DNA of 64,000 nucleotides from positions 229,215 to 293,214 of the forward strand of contig JAJEKB010020380.1 of the NCBI GenBank assembly GCA_022393335.1, read 5' to 3'. The position numbers and the translations under genes are program-made. Numbering within the stretch: the first letter of the stretch is position 1; every line of letters begins with the position of its first letter. The notes beneath the pieces were generated by a model that ran no database searches, was not told the DNA's origin, and saw only the letters and a program-made list of their open reading frames with translations. Of this stretch, positions 60,080-64,000 are shown piece by piece. The DNA comes from Macrotrachela quadricornifera (Eukaryota; Rotifera; Eurotatoria; Philodinida; Philodinidae).

Positions 60080-60279
60080 TTTGGGACACGACGAGAAAGG
60101 AATATGCATCGAAGAAGGTATTGCTACGAGATGGCTTATGCAGCCGACTGCAAAGGGTTAAACACACAACATTGGAAGGAGCGAAATTAATCGTTGGTGC
60201 AATAAAGAATCCGAATCTCTCAAAAGAATTGATTCGACGCAATCCTTTCGATCGAGAAAACAACGCTAGCAACGAATGA
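60080..60279 (+). pseudogene. Degenerate terminal exon, copy 1
   Basis: An open frame with no start that runs from the edge of the foldback to a TGA, with the C-terminus LEGAKLIVGAIKNPNLSKEL then IRRNPFDRENN. It is paralogous to copy 2 at 60853-61057. Codon use is much less AT-biased than in nearby genes. The upstream part of the gene is missing, perhaps cut off by the foldback insertion. Function unknown. Confidence 0.4.
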
Positions 60280-60291
60280 GCCGAATATTAA

Positions 60292-60549
60292 CTCATTCGC
60301 CACGATGGGTACCATTGGTGGGCCCGCGATAACTTGCAGAAGTTTGTATTTCGTATTTCGATCTAAGAAAATGTTTTATTAGGGAAACAAACTATATCAA
60401 AAGACGCGGCGTGAAAAGCTCTACAATCTAGAGCGTAAAGTTTGCTTGAATTGCTTTTGCTTTCGTTTTGAGAAACGCAAAACTCCATGCAATGACTTCT
60501 TGTTAGTGAGTAGTGAGACCCACCGGTGGGTCGCATCGTGGCGAATGGG
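60292..60549. mobile_element. Short piggyBac-like MITE
   Basis: 258 bases with inverted ends: left TTAA|CTCATTCGCCACGATG (TTAA at 60288-60291) and right, reverse-complemented, CTAA|CCCATTCGCCACGATG. TTAA targets and CCC starts are typical of piggyBac elements; one TTAA has decayed to TTAG (60550-60553). The right end also carries the perfect palindrome GACCCACCGGTGGGTC, matched imperfectly on the left. No transposase is encoded. Confidence 0.6.
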
Positions 60550-60852
60550 TTAGTTCACGATCATGTGAATCGCTTAGATCATCATTGTTACACGTTCATC
60601 ATTTTTCTTTGTTTGCTCCCTTTGTTTCTCTCCCATTTTCGTCCCAAAGATGATACAGCGAACACGATCAACAACAATGATCAAGGTTCTATCCCTCATC
60701 TGAAATCATCTTTCTTCATCATCCATCTATCTTCTCTTCCATATCCAATCGTACATTCAACAAATTCTTGCATTCCTCACTTTTCAAGATCTCACAATCG
60801 CTCCCATCGCTACACTGCATCTTCTTTCAACTTCTTTTTGATTTCGCTTTGA

Positions 60853-61057
60853 GAGCCAATCGAACAACTCGAACAGAGTCAAAGGCAGCGGATAATCCTC
60901 GTACCGGAGATGAAATCTAGATATCGACATCATTACATTGACCCTTACAAAATTAGAAGGGATGAAGATGATCGTAGACACTAGAAACAATCCCAGTCTA
61001 TCGAGAAAATTGACTCGACGCAATCCTTTGATCGAAGACAATAACACCAATGCATAA
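60853..61057 (+). pseudogene. Degenerate terminal exon, copy 2
   Basis: An open frame from just after a TGA to a TAA, ending LEGMKMIVDTRNNPSLSRKL then TRRNPLIEDNNTNA. It aligns with copy 1 over about 37 residues at roughly half identity (LEG.K.IV, NP.LS, RRNP, NN). The upstream coding part is Gln/Arg-rich. No start codon or clear splice acceptor is seen, so it is most likely a fragment. Confidence 0.4.
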
Positions 61058-61360
61058 TAAGTAGCAGATTCAATCGAATCTACATGATCGCTTCAGATTA
61101 ACCGCATTTAGCTTTCCTCCTTGTCATCACATTCGATCGTCTCGATTTTCTTGCATTAAATCGAAAAAGATTTTTCCAAGAAACCAGTCGAAAACGAACA
61201 ATTCATAGTTTCTTCTTTGTTTTACATTCTTCTCTGTTTCAGATACTTCTTTGTTTAACATCCTTCTATGTCAATGACCGTTCTTTGTTAGTCACCATGC
61301 ATTGCTTGTGACCGTTCTTTCTTCTCCTCGTTATCCAATCATCTCATCCTCCAATCAGTG

Positions 61361-62226
61361 CATGTGGTTACGTTTTAAAGGAAACGAACGAAATAAGGGA
61401 AAATATGGACACCATCGTAGAGGCATGAAAAATTCATTAATGGAGAAATCGGATTGGTTAAAATTCATCAGAATACATCAAGCTATATTAAATTGGTTCT
61501 AAAAACATGAAAACAAATAAAAGAAAAGGTTTTAAATTAGAACATAATTTCCAAAATTTACATGTGTATTTGTCATTGATATATTTATTTAGCAAGCAAT
61601 TTAGGTTCTTTCATGAGATAAGTCGACTTGTCCTATAGGATAAGTCGAAATATTTGGATTAAGATAGTTATTTAGTTGGAAGTTCGAGTTGTTCCATGAG
61701 ATAAGTCGACTTGTCTTACATGATAAGTCGATTCTTGTGACTGAGATATTTGTTTTTTGGTAATTTGAGTTATCCTAGGAAATAACTTGACTTATCTTAT
61801 AGGATAACTCGACTTATCCTACAAAATAACTCGATTTATTTTATGATGGCAGTATTAAACAAATTAAAATGAATTGCTTCGTTGATATGTTTCCAATAAG
61901 TTACTTCGAGTTGTCCCATGAGATAAAACGACTTGCCCCTTAGGATAACTCGAATGCGTTACTGAACAATTACCTTAATGAAATGAAACGACTCAGGTCA
62001 TACAACAATTTCAACGCTTAAATTTCATATCATGAAGCTGAAATTGGAGGATCATGCGAGAAAAACACAGGTGACAATCAAAAATTCTATTTTTCAAACG
62101 TTCATTCTTTATATACGGCTAGTTTTTCGAGCTAAACCTAATAACATTGCACAATTTCATTAGCCTCTACAATGGTGTCCATATTTTCCCTTAATTCGTT
62201 CGTTTCCCTTAAAACGTAACCACACG
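61361..62226. mobile_element. Inverted-repeat element with internal subrepeats
   Basis: Ends are near-identical inverted repeats of about 65 bases (61361-61425 and 62162-62226), sharing TGTGGTTACGTTTTAA and GGGAAAATATGGACACCAT. The interior (about 61610-61960) is a cluster of degenerate palindromic units. No transposase is present. The layout is that of a non-autonomous DNA transposon; the superfamily is not clear because I see no firm target duplication. Confidence 0.62.
61610..61960. repeat. Degenerate palindromic subrepeats (GATAAGTCGACTT-type)
   Basis: At least eight diverged copies of units such as GATAAGTCGACTTGTCCTA and TAGGATAACTCGACTTATCC. Each is close to self-complementary and they lie in clusters. 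All are inside the inverted-repeat element. Confidence 0.65.
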
Positions 62227-63274
62227 TCTCATGTAAGCCATGACCGACCTGTTCAATCTAGGTTCTTTGATTTTGTTCAATTTAATATATGTTATAGAGG
62301 TAAGAATTTGATGAATTTTGGCGCAAGCCGTTCCAAAAAATATTGAATCCTCGAAATTTTATAAGTATTTTACGAAAAATTCAAAAAATGATACACTCGA
62401 AAATTCGGGGTACAGATGCGGCTTTTTCTCAATAATGGCTAAGCCGATTGAGCTAAAATTCTCTACAGACATACATCCTAGTATGCCACAGTTACCATAA
62501 AATTTTTATCGCAAACTAATGAGGCGTTGAGTTTTTATGACCTTTTGAAGATTTACAAAAATTCTGATTTTTAGCAACTTTAAACGGCTATAATTTTTCA
62601 TTGCAATCAGATAGAAGCCTAGAATTTTTATCATAGGTAGACCTCTAAAAGATGCATCTTTTCTAAAACTTATAGCCTTCAAGGTCTTGTGGTTCGCCCA
62701 GGAGACCCTTCTGAAAAATGGGTTTTTCAAGATCAATTTTTTTCCAAGATATGGGTCCGTTTGGAAGCTGGTTTTCAGAAGTTGGAAGTACTATGATTGA
62801 CCAACACTTACGCGCATGATGATTGAGCATATAGACGCTTTCGCGCGAATTGAGGAACACACGATAAAGTATTTTTTGCTTAAATTGGATTTGAATTATG
62901 AACGGGTGGAAATTTATGTGACTGATGATTGAAAAATAGTTTTCAGTTTTACTTAGATCTGATGTTCGCCACATGTGATCTTGATAAACTGTATAAATTC
63001 GATCATCATAACAAGCACGTTCTTTGCAGCTGCTTGTACTCTCTAAAAAAAAGGAGTTTTGCAGAACTTTTTTCTGGGTTCTGCTAGTGGGTACTCCACA
63101 GAATCATTAGAAAAGGTTCTGCTCGAAAGAGGGTTCTATAGAAAACCAACGAAACTATTCTTGGTTTTTTGACGAAAAAGTTCTGCGGAAAATTGATGAC
63201 ACCATTTTTGCTTGATTTATAAACATGGTTCTGTCTCGCGTATAAGGTGTCTCATTACTTAAATGGTTTTCCTC

Positions 63275-63490
63275 CCACACATGTACTCTTATACCTACAT
63301 TCTTACAACTATCCTCTTATTCCTATATCTCTAACACTATCCTCTTATAGCTATATCCTTATAACTATATCCTTATGGCTATATGCTTACAACTATACCT
63401 CTAGAACTATATTCTTAGACTATATCCTTACACCTGTAGTCTTATAAATATATTCTTACAACTATACGCTTATAACTATAGTCTTCACAC
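63275..63490. repeat. Minisatellite, about 13-base unit
   Basis: About 15 imperfect head-to-tail copies of a unit like CTATATCCTTACAA, varying at a few positions and in length by one or two bases. Confidence 0.7.
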
Positions 63491-63519
63491 TATAGCTGCA
63501 TATGTATACCATAAAGGAG

Positions 63520-63685
63520 AAAACAGCGAAGACTTCTTTGATGAGATCTTGTGGAGTCTTGACAATCTCATAAAATCTCTGGGAACCTCTTGAAGTCTTT
63601 GAAAGTCTATTCAAGTGCTGTAAAATACTTTGAAGTCTTCTGAAGTCTTCTGAAGTCTTCCAAAAATTTGAAGTCTTGATGTTGA
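63520..63685. repeat. Short GAAGTCTT tandem repeat
   Basis: Around ten copies of GAAGTCTT(C/T) words with variable spacing. The cleanest are three in a row TGAAGTCTTC near 63630-63660. Confidence 0.65.
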
Positions 63686-64000
63686 AGCCTTAAAATCAGA
63701 TGCTTTTCCGAGTTATATATACATGTGTAGCTTTACATATATAAGTTTATAACTATCTATACGCATATGGTTATATATTCATACTTATTAGTGTAACCTG
63801 CGTGATTTTCACTATACTTTTATACTTACAGGTTGAGATGTGTACTGAGATACGTTAGTCTTATAGGGACACTCATATTCTTAATTCTTTATAGGTATAC
63901 ACATATAATCATAGGCTTAGAACTATATGCTGGAATCTGTGTGTTTCGTCAGATACAGTAAATGTCCCTAATAACGACGGGACAATTTTCAGATTTATTG

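Larger units (their letters stand above)
57379..64000. other. Repeat-rich, gene-poor right end
   Basis: 6.6 kb with no intact gene I can support. It holds the foldback 58911-60073, a piggyBac-like MITE, two degenerate exon copies, an inverted-repeat element with subrepeats, and two minisatellites, all listed separately. Between 60070 and 61500 base composition is visibly GC-richer than the rest of the window. Stretches 57650-58900 and 62280-63060 are non-coding sequence of repeat character without resolved structure. Confidence 0.55.

Noticed and set aside
60526..60852. 108-codon open frame on plus with a non-ATG start
   Set aside because: It begins inside the piggyBac-like MITE at a GTG and shows no domain or splice logic; more likely a chance frame in GC-richer DNA.
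60063..61050. Two similar minus-strand open frames (60063-60272 and 60784-61050)
   Set aside because: Their similarity mirrors the plus-strand exon copies; the plus strand has shared stops and a more sensible protein pattern, so these are shadows.
61610..63685. CRISPR-like array
   Set aside because: Repeat units are degenerate and unevenly spaced, spacers are not unique, and the genome is eukaryotic.

Overview
This is a very AT-rich eukaryotic nuclear window. Every conserved gene is cut by many short GT-AG introns, mostly 40-100 bp. A few introns of 1-3 kb carry repeat-like sequence. The gene content is animal. Intron style, AT bias, a TM plus NHL-propeller gene and a large intronless ADP-ribosyltransferase plus TPR gene together point to a rotifer, most likely a bdelloid. 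This assignment is inference; no rRNA or mitochondrial marker is present. All intron-containing models were spliced by hand, and the coding models recovered close to full length keep one open frame through every junction.

Layout, 1-10.5 kb, plus strand: the 3' part of an M17 leucyl aminopeptidase (1-2073), a complete Ras GTPase with a CVLM CAAX box (4646-5882), TMEM230 (6381-7329), a 53-residue conserved Cys-rich protein (8119-8280) and LAMTOR1 (9837-10507).

10.5-24 kb, plus strand: a UAS-domain-only relative of FAF1 with a His-rich and acidic tail (10682-14437), then full FAF1 with UBA, two ubiquitin-like regions, UAS, coiled coil and UBX (14600-23907). LAMTOR1, the UAS gene and FAF1 are separated by only 174 and 162 bp.

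25-43 kb, minus strand: an unknown five-exon gene (25078-25958), a secreted glycoprotein (27302-28483), Ku80/XRCC5 (30863-34652), an SLC20/PiT phosphate transporter (34919-38860) and an unknown disordered protein (41075-42556).

43-58 kb: a 5.8 kb gene-poor stretch; the ERI1 exonuclease (48353-51320) followed after 98 bp by an exosome EXOSC6/MTR3-like gene (51419-52063) on plus; then on minus an ART-TPR protein (52792-55044) and a TM plus NHL-propeller gene (55416-57378) whose 5' end looks duplicated and frame-broken.

58-64 kb holds no intact gene that I can support. It has a 1.16 kb foldback with nearly identical arms, a short piggyBac-like MITE, two copies of a degenerate terminal exon in GC-richer DNA, an inverted-repeat element with internal AAGTCGA-type subrepeats, and minisatellites. 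Other foldback or inverted-repeat elements lie at 8746-9081, 13149-13738, 29542-30457 and 46968-47846.

Functional themes: Ras and the Ragulator anchor LAMTOR1 (growth signalling), FAF1 with its UAS relative (ubiquitin and p97), Ku80 (double-strand break repair), and ERI1 with an exosome subunit (RNA 3' ends). The tight same-strand pairs are candidate operons, because rotifers use spliced-leader trans-splicing. I saw no tRNA, rRNA or CRISPR array.
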